From: Streptomyces sp. NA04227
GTDB lineage: Bacteria > Actinomycetota > Actinomycetes > Streptomycetales > Streptomycetaceae
Assembly: GCF_013364195.1 (NCBI RefSeq)
Contig: NZ_CP054918.1
Coordinates: forward strand, 7,801,001 to 7,865,000
Direction of reading: 5' to 3'
DNA: 64,000 nt
In this document: positions 27,380 to 35,823 of the stretch, one piece after another
How the letters are laid out: every line of letters begins with the position of its first letter
Position numbering within the stretch: position 1 is the stretch's first letter
Notes under the pieces: generated by a model
Databases searched by the model: none
Told to the model about the DNA's origin: nothing
Seen by the model: the letters and a program-made list of their open reading frames with translations, nothing else
Position numbers and translations under genes: made by a program

Positions 27380-28744
27380 TCACTCGGCGACGCGGAAGCG
27401 GTTGATGGCGTCGAGGTGCTTGGCGCGCATCTCGTGGTCGCGGACGCCAAGTCCCTCCATCGGCGCGAGGCCGAGGACGCCGACCTTGCCCTGGTGGAGG
27501 TTCTTGTGCACGTCGTAGGCGGCCTGTCCGGTCTCTTCGAGGCGGTACACCTTGGACAGTGTCGGGTGGATCTTGCCCTTGGCGATGAGGCGGTTGGCTT
27601 CCCAGGCTTCGCGGTAGTTGGCGAAGTGGGAGCCGATGATGCTCTTGAGGCTCATCCACAGGTAGCGGTTGTCGTACTGATGGTTGTAGCCGGAGGTGGA
27701 GGCGCAGGTGACGATGGTGCCGCCCTTGCGGGTGACGTACACAGACGCGCCGAAGGTTTCGCGGCCGGGGTGTTCGAAGACGATGTCGACGTCTTCGCCG
27801 CCGGTGAGTTCGCGGATGCGCTTGCCGAAGCGCTTCCATTCCTTCGGGTCCTGGGTGTTCTCGTCCTTCCAGAACTTGTAGCCCTCGGCCTTGCGGTCGA
27901 TGATCGCCTCGGCGCCCATGGCGCGGCAGATGTCGGCCTTGTCCTCGCTGGAGACGACGCAGATGGGGTTGGCGCCGCCGGCGAGGGCGAACTGGGTGGC
28001 GTAGGAGCCGAGTCCGCCGGAGGCGCCCCAGATCAGGACGTTGTCGCCCTGCTTCATGCCGGCGCCGTTGCGGGAGACGAGCTGGCGGTAGGCGGTGGAG
28101 TTGACCAGGCCCGGAGCTGCGGCCTCTTCCCAGGAGAGGTGGTCGGGCTTGGGCATCAGCTGGTTGGACTTGACCAGCGCGATCTCGGCCAGGCCACCGA
28201 AGTTGGTCTCGAAGCCCCAGATGCGCTGCTCGGGGTCGAGCATGGTGTCGTTGTGGCCGTCGGAGGACTCCAGCTCGACCGACAGGCAGTGCGCGACAAC
28301 CTCGTCACCGGGGGCCCAAGCCCGGACGCCGGGGCCGGTGCGCAGGACGACACCGGCCAGGTCCGAGCCGATGACGTGGTACGGCAGGTCATGGCGCTTG
28401 GTCAGCTCCGACAGACGCCCGTACCGCTCCAGGAAACCGAACGTGGGGAGCGGTTCGAAGATCGAGGTCCACACGGAGTTGTAGTTGACCGAGGAGGCCA
28501 TGACGGCCACCAGGGCTTCACCGGGGCCGAGTTGGGGCACCGGAACCTCGTCGAGGTGGAGGGACTTGCGCGGGTCCTTGTCGTGCGGTTCGAGTCCGGC
28601 GAATATCTCGGTCTCGTCCTTGTGCACCGTGATGGCGCGGTAGGACTCGGGCAACGGCAACGCGGCGAAATCCGCCGGCCCGAGCGCAGGCCGGCCGTTC
28701 TCGGTTGCGGTGTGCGCGAGGATCGCGTCGAGGATGTTGTTCAT
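27380..28744 (-). CDS. ccr: Crotonyl-CoA carboxylase/reductase
   Basis: A 454-residue medium-chain reductase that converts crotonyl-CoA, CO2 and NADPH to ethylmalonyl-CoA. It feeds the ethylmalonyl-CoA pathway and polyketide extender units. Family features visible are the N-terminal block MNNILDAILAH, the Rossmann stretch IWGASGGLGSYATQFAL, and the segment VFEHPGRETFGASVYV with the conserved His. GGAGG precedes the ATG. The common partners, such as meaA and other ethylmalonyl-CoA pathway genes, are absent here, so this may be a solitary or second copy. Confidence 0.93.
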   Translation of the reverse strand: MNNILDAILAHTATENGRPALGPADFAALPLPESYRAITVHKDETEIFAGLEPHDKDPRKSLHLDEVPVPQLGPGEALVAVMASSVNYNSVWTSIFEPLPTFGFLERYGRLSELTKRHDLPYHVIGSDLAGVVLRTGPGVRAWAPGDEVVAHCLSVELESSDGHNDTMLDPEQRIWGFETNFGGLAEIALVKSNQLMPKPDHLSWEEAAAPGLVNSTAYRQLVSRNGAGMKQGDNVLIWGASGGLGSYATQFALAGGANPICVVSSEDKADICRAMGAEAIIDRKAEGYKFWKDENTQDPKEWKRFGKRIRELTGGEDVDIVFEHPGRETFGASVYVTRKGGTIVTCASTSGYNHQYDNRYLWMSLKSIIGSHFANYREAWEANRLIAKGKIHPTLSKVYRLEETGQAAYDVHKNLHQGKVGVLGLAPMEGLGVRDHEMRAKHLDAINRFRVAE

Positions 28745-28928
28745 CGTGGCCTCCGGCACTTCGGGTCTGACGGTCCACTCATACGCAAATGTGGGCCCGC
28801 TGGGGAGCGCGTCAGGCCGTGCCAGGGGTGGAGGAGCAGAGGCTAGGGGGCATGGGGGCCGGATTCCGGGGCCGCGTCGACAAGCGCGCGTCCCCGGCGG
28901 ATTGGTCACCGGCGCGGAGCGAGGTCGG

Positions 28929-29921
28929 TCAGCGCAGCAGACGTGCCCGCAGACGTTGCAAGGTCGGCAGGTCCACGCCCAGGCCCTCGACCGCATAGCG
29001 GGTGAAGGTGCCGTACGTATGCCGGATCTCGGCCAGGGCCGTGTCCAGGTAAGCCGTGCGGACCTCCTGGAGCGGGATGATCAGGTCCGGGTTCTGCATG
29101 GCGCCGGATTCCTTGAGGTACTCGCGGGCCTTGCGGTCGCTCTCCGCGCGCAGGGTGTTGGAGTGAAGGAAGTCCTGCTGTGCGGTGGCCGCCGGGACGC
29201 CGAGCAGACGCAGCAGGGCGTAACTCATCCAGCCGGTACGGTCCTTGCCCGAGGTGCAGTGGAACAGCAGCGGCGCGTTCGCGGGACCTTCGGCGATCTG
29301 GCGCAGCGTGGCACCGAACGCCGCACGGCTGTCGGCGTTGGTGACGAAGGTGCGGTAGATCTCGTGCATGGCGGCCTCGGCCTTGCCGTCGCCGAGCATC
29401 TCCTGCTGCACCTGGGGGTCGCGGGAACCGATCGCGTCGAGGAGCAGCCGGTAGGAGCCGTTGTCGCTGACGGGCCTGGCCGTCGCGGTCAGACCGGGCG
29501 GCAGCCGGTCGGGCTTGTCGTACTGAATCTCGAACGGCGTGCGGAAGTCGATGACAGTCCGCAGACCGAGCCGCGAAAGGGCGGTGACCCCGTTGTCGGT
29601 CAGCTTGCCGAGGGAGTCCGAGCGGAACAGCACCCCGTCCCTGATCTGGTGTCCCGTTACGGTCGAATAGCCCCCGAGGTCACGGGTGTTGACGGTGCCT
29701 TCCAGCGGGATGTGCCCACCGGGGACAGCGGCGCGGACATCCGCCGTGCCGGGCAAGGGGGCGGTCCCCGGGCCTTCTGCGGCCGTGGCGCCCGCGACAT
29801 CCGCGGTCGGGACGGAGCCGTCGACGGCAGCGGGGACGGCGACGGCGGGGGTGGCCAGGCCGAGCAGAGCGAGTGCGGCCACGGCAGCGGGGGCCGTGGG
29901 CAGAAGTCGGTGAGCACGCAT
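28929..29921 (-). CDS. Secreted tyrosine-phosphatase-like protein
   Basis: A 330-residue exported protein. A signal peptide covers about residues 1-30. The domain is of the Tyr/Ser phosphatase (Y_phosphatase3) type with the CX5R active site HCTSGKDRTG (Cys 222, Arg 228) and an upstream Asp-rich motif NTRDLGGY. Secreted members may act on phosphotyrosine or phosphoinositides of other cells, but the substrate is unknown. The ribosome site is weak; a GTG two codons earlier is also possible. Confidence 0.83.
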   Translation of the reverse strand: MRAHRLLPTAPAAVAALALLGLATPAVAVPAAVDGSVPTADVAGATAAEGPGTAPLPGTADVRAAVPGGHIPLEGTVNTRDLGGYSTVTGHQIRDGVLFRSDSLGKLTDNGVTALSRLGLRTVIDFRTPFEIQYDKPDRLPPGLTATARPVSDNGSYRLLLDAIGSRDPQVQQEMLGDGKAEAAMHEIYRTFVTNADSRAAFGATLRQIAEGPANAPLLFHCTSGKDRTGWMSYALLRLLGVPAATAQQDFLHSNTLRAESDRKAREYLKESGAMQNPDLIIPLQEVRTAYLDTALAEIRHTYGTFTRYAVEGLGVDLPTLQRLRARLLR

Positions 29922-30138
29922 GCGCACATGCTGGCAGCGGAGGCTCCGGCTCGGTATGCCCCGGCGCGATCTGCCGCCCCTCAACCCCAGATGACAACCC
30001 CTATGGCCCCTAAGGGAGTTGACTGCCACGCCAGGAGGGAGGCAACGAGTCGAGGACCGGTCCGCGTAGTACTGAAGGGTGGTGCGGGGGCGCGTACCGT
30101 CCCCCGCACCGTGTCGGATCTGGCGGTACCGCCCGGTC

Positions 30139-30777
30139 TCAGGAGGTGGTGGGCGGCTGGGTGGCGGCTCCCAGAGTGAGCTTGATGGTGTTGCCGTCGC
30201 CCGGGACGATCAGGTTGATCAGCGGCGTGGAGAGCAGGCAGTGCTCGAACGCCGGAATGGTGTACGTGCCGGAGAGGTTGCCGCCGCGCAGCGGGTTGAA
30301 CCCGGCCTCGCTGCTCAGGTTGAGGACGGCGGGCGTCCTCGTCTCGCAGTGATCGCCCACCGGCGTCGGGATCCCGGCGACCTTCATGTCCTTCAGCCGG
30401 AGCGTCAGCTTGGTGGTCGTCTTGGTCTCGCCGGTCTTCAGATCGAGCGTGCCCGTGGTGGGTTCGGTCTCGATGAACTCGGTCGTCGCGGAGACGGGGA
30501 TGACGCCGAGCATGTTGAACGAGACCTTCGCGGGCGGCAGTTTGGTGTTCGCGGTCAGCGTGCCCGCGAAGAGATCGGCCGACGCTTCGAGCGTGCCGGG
30601 GCCGAGGTTCACCGTCGAGCCGGTGCCCTTGAGGACGGTGCTGCCGGTGAGCGGGTAGTTCAGCCGGACGGGGGCGGCGTGGGCGGCACCCGTGGTGGCC
30701 GTCACCAGTGCGGCGGCCGCGGAAACGGCGAACGCGGCACGAACAGCGGTACGGCGGACGGTTCTTGAGGACTTCAT
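30139..30777 (-). CDS. Secreted beta-rich protein, unknown function
   Basis: A 212-residue exported protein. The signal peptide is residues 1-34 (ending GAAHA). The mature part is Thr/Leu-rich with alternating beta patterns (KTGETKTTTKLTLRLKDM) and two Cys (DHCETRT and FEHCLLS) that could form one disulfide. It starts with GGAG five bases before the ATG. The pattern resembles exported adhesin-like or DUF6801-like proteins of Streptomyces, but I cannot assign it securely. A noncoding region of nearly 700 bases lies upstream. Confidence 0.65.
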   Translation of the reverse strand: MKSSRTVRRTAVRAAFAVSAAAALVTATTGAAHAAPVRLNYPLTGSTVLKGTGSTVNLGPGTLEASADLFAGTLTANTKLPPAKVSFNMLGVIPVSATTEFIETEPTTGTLDLKTGETKTTTKLTLRLKDMKVAGIPTPVGDHCETRTPAVLNLSSEAGFNPLRGGNLSGTYTIPAFEHCLLSTPLINLIVPGDGNTIKLTLGAATQPPTTS

Positions 30778-31398
30778 CGGGGCTCCAAGGGATCTGAGGG
30801 TCGCGGGATGCGGATTCCGTTGGGCTGTGCCGGGCTTCGGCGCGCGCGGAAGGTGCGCACGGCGTGCGGGAGGGCAAACGAGTCGGCCAGAGTGCGAGGC
30901 GGTCTTTCGTACGCATCGCCCTTCGGCCGTCCGCGTGTGATGACGAGCAACCGCGCTTCACTGCAAGCGAGTTCGGACCATACGGCGGTGCCGGGACAGC
31001 GGGCGCATGCGCGAGAGCGCACACACCGAAACTGTGCGGAGCAGTGGTGCGGCGGTACTGCGGGGGGTGGCACGGAGCGGCTTGACGCGGACTGTGCGAG
31101 AGAGCGGCGGTGCGGCGGTGCGGCTCGAACGGGGAAGGCAGCAAACCGGAGCGGTACGCGCATCACGCGAGTGCCGGCAATACGACTACGGCGAGCGATG
31201 CGAGCAATGCGAGAGATGGGAACCACACGAACGATGTGCGAGGTTTCCTGCGTTTTCCGTGGTGATGGCCAGACGCTACACACGGGTAACCGGGCAGGCA
31301 AGAGCGGTTTCGCCGATCGCGAGCCGGGCTTGTCCGGCGGGGCGGCTTCTTGTCAACGCCGCACTACCCGGCGGACGGTTCTTGTCGGCCGGTGAGCA
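30778..31398. other. Long region without a supportable gene
   Basis: Open frames here have no coding-like third-position bias or recognisable product. The sequence holds short imperfect repeats such as GAGCGATGCGAGCAATGCGAGAG (near 31190-31215, shown in part) and GCGGTGCGGCGGTGCGGC near 31105. It may include the promoter of the upstream secreted-protein gene. Confidence 0.5.
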
Positions 31399-31421
31399 GC
31401 GCCGGGCCTCGCGCCCGGCGC
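31399..31421. terminator. Short GC hairpin downstream of quinone reductase
   Basis: Arms GCGCCGGGC (31399-31407) and GCCCGGCGC (31413-31421) with a five-base loop. It lies about 50 bases past the qor-like stop and may back up the hairpin at 31443. Confidence 0.5.
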
Positions 31422-31442
31422 CGCAGTACGGCTCGCTGGGTT

Positions 31443-31471
31443 GAACAGGTGGGGGTGAACTTCCCCTGTTC
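31443..31471 (-). terminator. Hairpin directly after quinone reductase stop
   Basis: Arms GAACAGG (31443-31449) and CCTGTTC (31465-31471) flank a G-rich/C-rich loop that can extend the stem. It abuts the stop codon of the qor-like gene. Confidence 0.5.
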
Positions 31472-32440
31472 TCACTCCAGTTCGAGGACGATCTTGCCCG
31501 CCGCACGTCGCTCGTCGAGGGCGAGCAGGGCTTCGGCGGCGTCCTTGAGCGGGTAGGTGGGGCCGAGTACGGGGTCCAGCCTTCCGGTCTCCAGGTGCGG
31601 CAGCAGCTCTGTCCACTGCTCGCGCAGGTAGGCGGTGCGCGGGAGCCAGTAGGCGCCCCAGCCGACCCCGCGTACGTCGATGTTGTTCAGCAGCAGCCGG
31701 TTCACCTTGACCGTGGGGATCTCACCGCCGGTGAAGCCGATGACCAGCAGACGGCCCTCCGGGGCGAGGGAGCGCAGGGAGTCGGTGAAGCGGTCGCCGC
31801 CGACAGGGTCGACCACGATGTCCACACCGCGGCCGCCGGTGAGCTCCTTGACCGCGCCGAGGAACCCTTCGGCCAGCACGACCTCGTCGGCGCCCGCCGC
31901 GCGGGCGACGTCGGCCTTCGCCTCCGAGGAGACCACGGCCACGACGCGGGCGCCCAGGACGGAGGCGAGCTGGACGGCGGCGGTGCCCACGCCGCCCGCG
32001 GCGCCGTGCACGAGAACCGTCTCGCCCGCCTTCAGGCCGCCGCGGCGGGTGAGTGCGAAGTGGACGGTGAGCAGGTTCATCGGCAGTCCCGCGCCCTGGG
32101 CGAAGGACAGCCGGTCGGGCAGCGCGAACACCATGGACGGATCGGTGGCCACCTGTTCGGCGAAGCCGCCGAACCCGGGGAAGGCGGCCACGCGCTGGCC
32201 GGACACGAACCCGGAACCGGCGGGCGCCTGGACGACGACGCCCGCGACCTCCGAGCCGGGCGTGAACGGCGGCTCGGGCTTGATCTGGTACTCACCGCGG
32301 CTGAGCAGCACGTCGGGGTAGGTGACCCCGGCCGCCTTCACGTCGATCAGTACCTGCCCCTCGACGAGCTGCGGTGCCTCGGCCGTGACCAGTTCCACTG
32401 CCTGAGGGCCTTCGAGCCGTACCACCTGCACCGCGCGCAT
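31472..32440 (-). CDS. NADPH:quinone oxidoreductase, zeta-crystallin type
   Basis: A 322-residue zinc-free medium-chain reductase. The nucleotide-binding motif HGAAGGVGTAAVQLA is intact and there is no structural-zinc Cys cluster, which separates it from alcohol dehydrogenases. It should reduce quinones or enoyl substrates with NADPH. AAGGGACAAGCGC precedes the ATG. The promoter region contains a 13-base inverted repeat (32490-32502), so a repressor encoded elsewhere could control it. Confidence 0.88.
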   Translation of the reverse strand: MRAVQVVRLEGPQAVELVTAEAPQLVEGQVLIDVKAAGVTYPDVLLSRGEYQIKPEPPFTPGSEVAGVVVQAPAGSGFVSGQRVAAFPGFGGFAEQVATDPSMVFALPDRLSFAQGAGLPMNLLTVHFALTRRGGLKAGETVLVHGAAGGVGTAAVQLASVLGARVVAVVSSEAKADVARAAGADEVVLAEGFLGAVKELTGGRGVDIVVDPVGGDRFTDSLRSLAPEGRLLVIGFTGGEIPTVKVNRLLLNNIDVRGVGWGAYWLPRTAYLREQWTELLPHLETGRLDPVLGPTYPLKDAAEALLALDERRAAGKIVLELE

Positions 32441-32489
32441 GCGCTTGTCCCTTCCCAGACTGCAACTGGGCCGAGGCTATGCCACCTCC

Positions 32490-32502
32490 TGAGCATTGCT
32501 CA
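32490..32502 (-). promoter_or_regulatory. Inverted repeat at the quinone reductase promoter
   Basis: TGAGC-ATT-GCTCA is a perfect inverted repeat. Read on the minus strand, TTGAGC (32504-32499) can serve as a -35 box, with TAGCCT 18 bases later as a -10, so a protein bound here would block the promoter. No regulator gene is adjacent. The rest of the 306-base gap to 32747 shows nothing else. Confidence 0.45.
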
Positions 32503-32746
32503 ATAGCGCACGGCTGTGAGGCGTACGGCAGTTCCGCTTCTCGCCCTGTGTCCCCTGTGTCCTCTGCGTCCCCTGTGCCTTCCGGGGTTCCGGCCTTCCG
32601 GTGTGACTCGCCAACAGGCCGTCCGCGCAAAGGTGTTGGCCTCTTGTCACAGGGATTTCACTCTTCGCATCTACCCGCATAGACCCGGCCGGGGCACCAT
32701 ATGGCCGCCCCCCCCGCACTCACCCCCTCCATCGCCAGGAGAAACC

Positions 32747-33385
32747 ATGCGCAATCGCGCTCGCGCCCTCGCCGCTGCCGTCACCGCCGCCGCGACCACC
32801 GCGCTGACCTTCGCGGCCACCGCTCCCGCACAGGCCGCCCTGCCGACCCCGATATCCGCGAGCACCGCCCGCTCCTACCTGGCCTCCATGCCGGCCACCG
32901 GCGAGCACTCCCGCACGGGCTACAGCCGTGACCTGTTCCCGCACTGGATCACCATCAGCGGCGCCTGCAACACCCGCGAGACCGTGCTCAAGCGCGACGG
33001 TTCCGGTGTGGTCACCGACTCCTCCTGTGCCGCGACGTCCGGCAGCTGGTACTCGCCCTACGACGGTGCCACCTGGTCCGCGGCCTCCGACGTCGACATC
33101 GACCACCTGATCCCGCTGGCCGAGGCCTGGGACTCCGGTGCCTGGAACTGGAGCACCTCCAAGCGCCAGCAGCTCGCCAACGACCTGACCCGCCCGCAGC
33201 TGCTCGCGGTGACCGACAACGTCAACCAGTCCAAGGGCGACCAGGACCCGGGCACCTGGTGGCCGTCGCGTACCGCCTACAAGTGCACCTACGCCCGCGC
33301 CTGGGTGCAGGTCAAGCACTACTACGGTCTGAGCGTCGACTCGGCCGAGAAGAGCGCGCTGACCTCGGTCCTCAACGGCTGCTGA
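32747..33385 (+). CDS. Secreted HNH-family nuclease (DUF1524-like)
   Basis: A 212-residue exported protein with signal peptide 1-30 (TAPAQA). The nuclease motif is DIDHLIPLAEAWDSG (Asp 119, His 120) followed by DNVNQSKGDQDPGTWWP near residues 157-173, the His-Asn-type metal site of secreted HNH/DUF1524 endonucleases. Several Cys suggest extracellular disulfides. AGGAGAAACC precedes the ATG. It likely degrades extracellular DNA or RNA for phosphate. A strong terminator follows. Confidence 0.87.
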   Translation: MRNRARALAAAVTAAATTALTFAATAPAQAALPTPISASTARSYLASMPATGEHSRTGYSRDLFPHWITISGACNTRETVLKRDGSGVVTDSSCAATSGSWYSPYDGATWSAASDVDIDHLIPLAEAWDSGAWNWSTSKRQQLANDLTRPQLLAVTDNVNQSKGDQDPGTWWPSRTAYKCTYARAWVQVKHYYGLSVDSAEKSALTSVLNGC

Positions 33386-33400
33386 ACCGTTCCGCAGTGA

Positions 33401-33446
33401 CTGCCCGCCCCGCATCGTGCCGCTGTGCGCGATGCGGGGCGGGCAG
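33401..33446. terminator. Strong hairpin between nuclease and ferredoxin genes
   Basis: Seventeen-base perfect arms (33401-33417 and 33430-33446), beginning CTGCCCGCCCCGCATCG, with a 12-base loop. It lies between convergent genes and probably serves both. Confidence 0.82.
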
Positions 33447-33480
33447 TGCGGGACCTGGCCTCCGCTTGCCCCGGACCGCG

Positions 33481-33753
33481 TCAACTGGTGGCAAGCACAA
33501 GGGAGATGGCCTGCACCGGACAGGCGTGGACCGCGTCGCGCAGCTCCGTCGTGTCGGGGTGGCTGCCGCGTCCCGTGCGGAGTGTGCCGAAGCCGTGGTC
33601 GTTCTGGACGAACACGTCGGGTGCGTTGCGGGCACACTGGCCCGCTCCGACGCACCGGCCGGTGTCGATGCTGATGTTCACCCGGCTTTTCATGGGGCTC
33701 TGCATGGGGCTCGTCGTGGGGTTGTTCATGTGACTCTTCGTGGGGTTCGTCAT
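33481..33753 (-). CDS. 3Fe-4S ferredoxin, P450 partner
   Basis: A 90-residue ferredoxin. Three cluster Cys are visible: Cys 34 and Cys 40 (RCVGAGQC, with Ala in place of the second Cys of a 4Fe-4S set) and Cys 78 (HACPVQAI), the pattern of a [3Fe-4S] protein. The first 23 residues are an odd repetitive leader with four Met and MxxS/MxxP repeats. AGGGA seven bases before the first ATG supports the full-length start. It follows a P450 gene by 60 bases and should be its electron donor. Confidence 0.85.
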   Translation of the reverse strand: MTNPTKSHMNNPTTSPMQSPMKSRVNISIDTGRCVGAGQCARNAPDVFVQNDHGFGTLRTGRGSHPDTTELRDAVHACPVQAISLVLATS

Positions 33754-33813
33754 GCCGTTGTCCCTACGGATTGCTCGCTGGTCGGGGCGTACTGCGCGGC
33801 CGTTCGGCGGTGC

Positions 33814-35100
33814 TCACCAGGTGACGGGCAGTTCGACAGGTCCCTGAACGGTGTCGCCGGGTTTGAGGACGAGGCTGTCGGCGGGCTGGGCGAGACGCAG
33901 ACCCGGGAGCCGGGTCAGTAGTCGGCCGAGGGCGATCTCGATCTCCGCGCGGGCGAGGTTCTGTCCGAGGCACTGATGGCTGCCGAAGCCGAAGGCGATG
34001 TGGTGCCGGACGGGGCGGTGCCAGTCGAGCTCGTCCGGATGCGGGTAGACGCCGGGGTCACGGTTGACGGTCGAGGCGGCGAAAACGACGGCGTCACCGG
34101 AGCGGATCGTCACCCCGTCCACCTCGATGTCCTCGGTGGCCAGGCGCAGGATGCCGTCCACCACGGACAGATGGCGCAGCAGTTCCTCGGTGGCCGCGGG
34201 GAGAAGCGCGGGATCGGCGCGCAGTTCGGCGAGCCGCGCGGGGTGTTCGAGCAGCGTGCACACGGCCAGCGCGATCATGTTGGCGGTGGTCTCGTGGCCC
34301 GCGACGAGCAGTACCCAGGCGAGGTCGGCGAGGCTCTCGGTGGTGAGCGTGCCGTCGCCGAGCCGGTTGTGTACGAGGTCGTCGACCAGTCCGCGCCCCG
34401 GCTCGTGTTGTTTGCGCGCGACAAGTGTGCCGAGATAGCCGAGGAGTTGGCGGTGGGCGTCGGCGCAGTCCTCCGCCGAGGGCCCGCGCAGCAACCGCCG
34501 CGACTGCTCCTCGAAGAAGTCGTGGTCCTCGTAGGGAACGCCGAGCAGGGCGCAGATCACCCGCGAGGAGACCGGCAGCGCGAAGGAGCTCACGAGTTCG
34601 GCGGGCGGCCCCGCGGCGACGAGGTCGTCCAGGGCCTCGTCGACGGTCCGCTCCATCTCCGGCCGTAACGCATTGATCCGCTTGAAGGTGAAGCCCGGTA
34701 TCAACAAGCGCCGCTCGGCGGCGTGTTCGGGCCCGTCGACCCCGATCAGCGGGGTGCGGGTCTTGGCGATACCGCTGAACCGCGCGCTGGGGACCGGGAA
34801 TTGGGGATGCGTGCGGTCCGAGGACAGACGAGGGTCGGTCAGCAGTGCGCGGGCTGTGGCGAGGCGGGTGACCGCCCAGACCGGGCGGCCGTCGTAGAAG
34901 GAGACGCGAGTGAGCGGGCCGCCGTCGTGCAGCCGCCGGTAATCGGCGGGCGGCCGGTAGGGGCAGGAGCGGTCCTGGGGGTAGGGGAGGGGAGCACCGT
35001 CCGGCTCTCCTGCGACCCGGGTCTTCCCTGGGTCGCTCGGCTCTCCCGAGCTGCTCGGATCGTCGGCGCCGCCGGTGGGCGGGGCGGTGGTCGTGGCCAT
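33814..35100 (-). CDS. Cytochrome P450
   Basis: A 428-residue soluble bacterial P450. The I-helix motif AGHETT (267-272), the ExxR motif EELLR (305-309) and the heme loop FGFGSHQCLGQ (axial Cys 377) are all intact. Overall it resembles CYP105/CYP107-type enzymes, which hydroxylate natural products or xenobiotics; no biosynthetic cluster adjoins to indicate the substrate. AGGAGATCACC precedes the ATG. It forms an operon with the downstream ferredoxin. Confidence 0.92.
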   Translation of the reverse strand: MATTTAPPTGGADDPSSSGEPSDPGKTRVAGEPDGAPLPYPQDRSCPYRPPADYRRLHDGGPLTRVSFYDGRPVWAVTRLATARALLTDPRLSSDRTHPQFPVPSARFSGIAKTRTPLIGVDGPEHAAERRLLIPGFTFKRINALRPEMERTVDEALDDLVAAGPPAELVSSFALPVSSRVICALLGVPYEDHDFFEEQSRRLLRGPSAEDCADAHRQLLGYLGTLVARKQHEPGRGLVDDLVHNRLGDGTLTTESLADLAWVLLVAGHETTANMIALAVCTLLEHPARLAELRADPALLPAATEELLRHLSVVDGILRLATEDIEVDGVTIRSGDAVVFAASTVNRDPGVYPHPDELDWHRPVRHHIAFGFGSHQCLGQNLARAEIEIALGRLLTRLPGLRLAQPADSLVLKPGDTVQGPVELPVTW

Positions 35101-35608
35101 GGTGATCTCCTGCTGTGAACGTGCGGTGTTCGCTACCGGTGGATGCGGACCATGCCTTGCACGCCGGTGACTGCCGTGGGCGCCGGTGTGCGGGCGAAGC
35201 TCCCGAAGGTGCGACCGATTCTGGGTCGCCGGGTCCCGCGATGTCCTTGGCACCGCTGGCACGGTCGCTTGGCCGTCCCTGCCCGGCGGTCCCCTCGCGA
35301 CTGCCGACCTCCACACCCCTTTGAGTCACTTCTGTCCCATTTGGAGGAATTGGCCAATTCCCCCCTTGGGGGTCGATTGGCTAGGAAGTGGCGGAATTCC
35401 GGTGTACGGGTGTGGCGCTTTTGGTTCCACCGAAACGTAGTGAGTCGCGTCACATTCACCTGCGTCCACCTCCGTGGAGAGGGCGGTCATTTCCCTTCAG
35501 CGAAGGGCGAGTTGATTTCTCTTCCGGGAAGCCTTCCCGGGTGGCCGGGCGCTTTTCCGGATCACTCGCTTTGCGTTCCGTAATTCAGGCCTTGTTTGTT
35601 CTCGAGTT
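35101..35608. other. Divergent intergenic region upstream of riboswitch
   Basis: No gene seen. It should hold the P450 promoter and the promoter of the LysM protein transcript. Its main features are a 16-base palindrome and adjacent C5-TT-G5 hairpin at 35346-35372. Confidence 0.5.
35346..35372. repeat. 16-base palindrome with adjacent C/G hairpin
   Basis: GGAATTGGCCAATTCC (35346-35361) is perfectly self-complementary. It runs straight into CCCCC-TT-GGGGG (35361-35372). Another ATTGGC follows at 35376. The cluster lies between divergent promoters. Confidence 0.6.
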
Positions 35609-35810
35609 CCTCGCCTACGGTCTCGGCAATCCCGGGTGGAACGCCGAATCCTGCCGCCGCCCGGAATCCGCGCCCCCTACGTGGACCAGGCAGGAGCGGG
35701 GAACCCGGAAAGTCGCCGATTCGCCAAGCGGAACGGCTCGGGGTGAAGTCGTGCGGTAGTGCGGCCGGGTAACTCCACCCGAACCCGACAGCTCACCTCG
35801 CAGGCGGAGG
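35609..35810 (+). ncRNA. Probable c-di-AMP (ydaO-type) riboswitch
   Basis: The leader of the LysM/transglycosylase gene carries the conserved ydaO blocks in order: GGGGAACCCGG near 35697, CTCGGGGTGAAG near 35740, CGGGTAACTC near 35766, and GAACCCGACAGCTCACCTCG at 35781-35800. A possible closing stem pairs CCTCGCCT (35609-35616) with AGGCGGAGG (35802-35810), and CCTGCC/GGCAGG (35650-35655 / 35689-35694) forms an internal stem. In Streptomyces and other actinobacteria this class sits before cell-wall hydrolase genes, and c-di-AMP lowers their expression. Confidence 0.8.
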
Positions 35811-35823
35811 AGAGGAAATCGCC

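Noticed and set aside
26690..27405. Several short open frames after the peptide gene
   Set aside because: They overlap the terminator or palindromes, lack ribosome sites and have no coding bias.
30808..31395. Open frames in the 31 kb gap
   Set aside because: Cys/Arg-rich translations with no conserved pattern and no suitable start.
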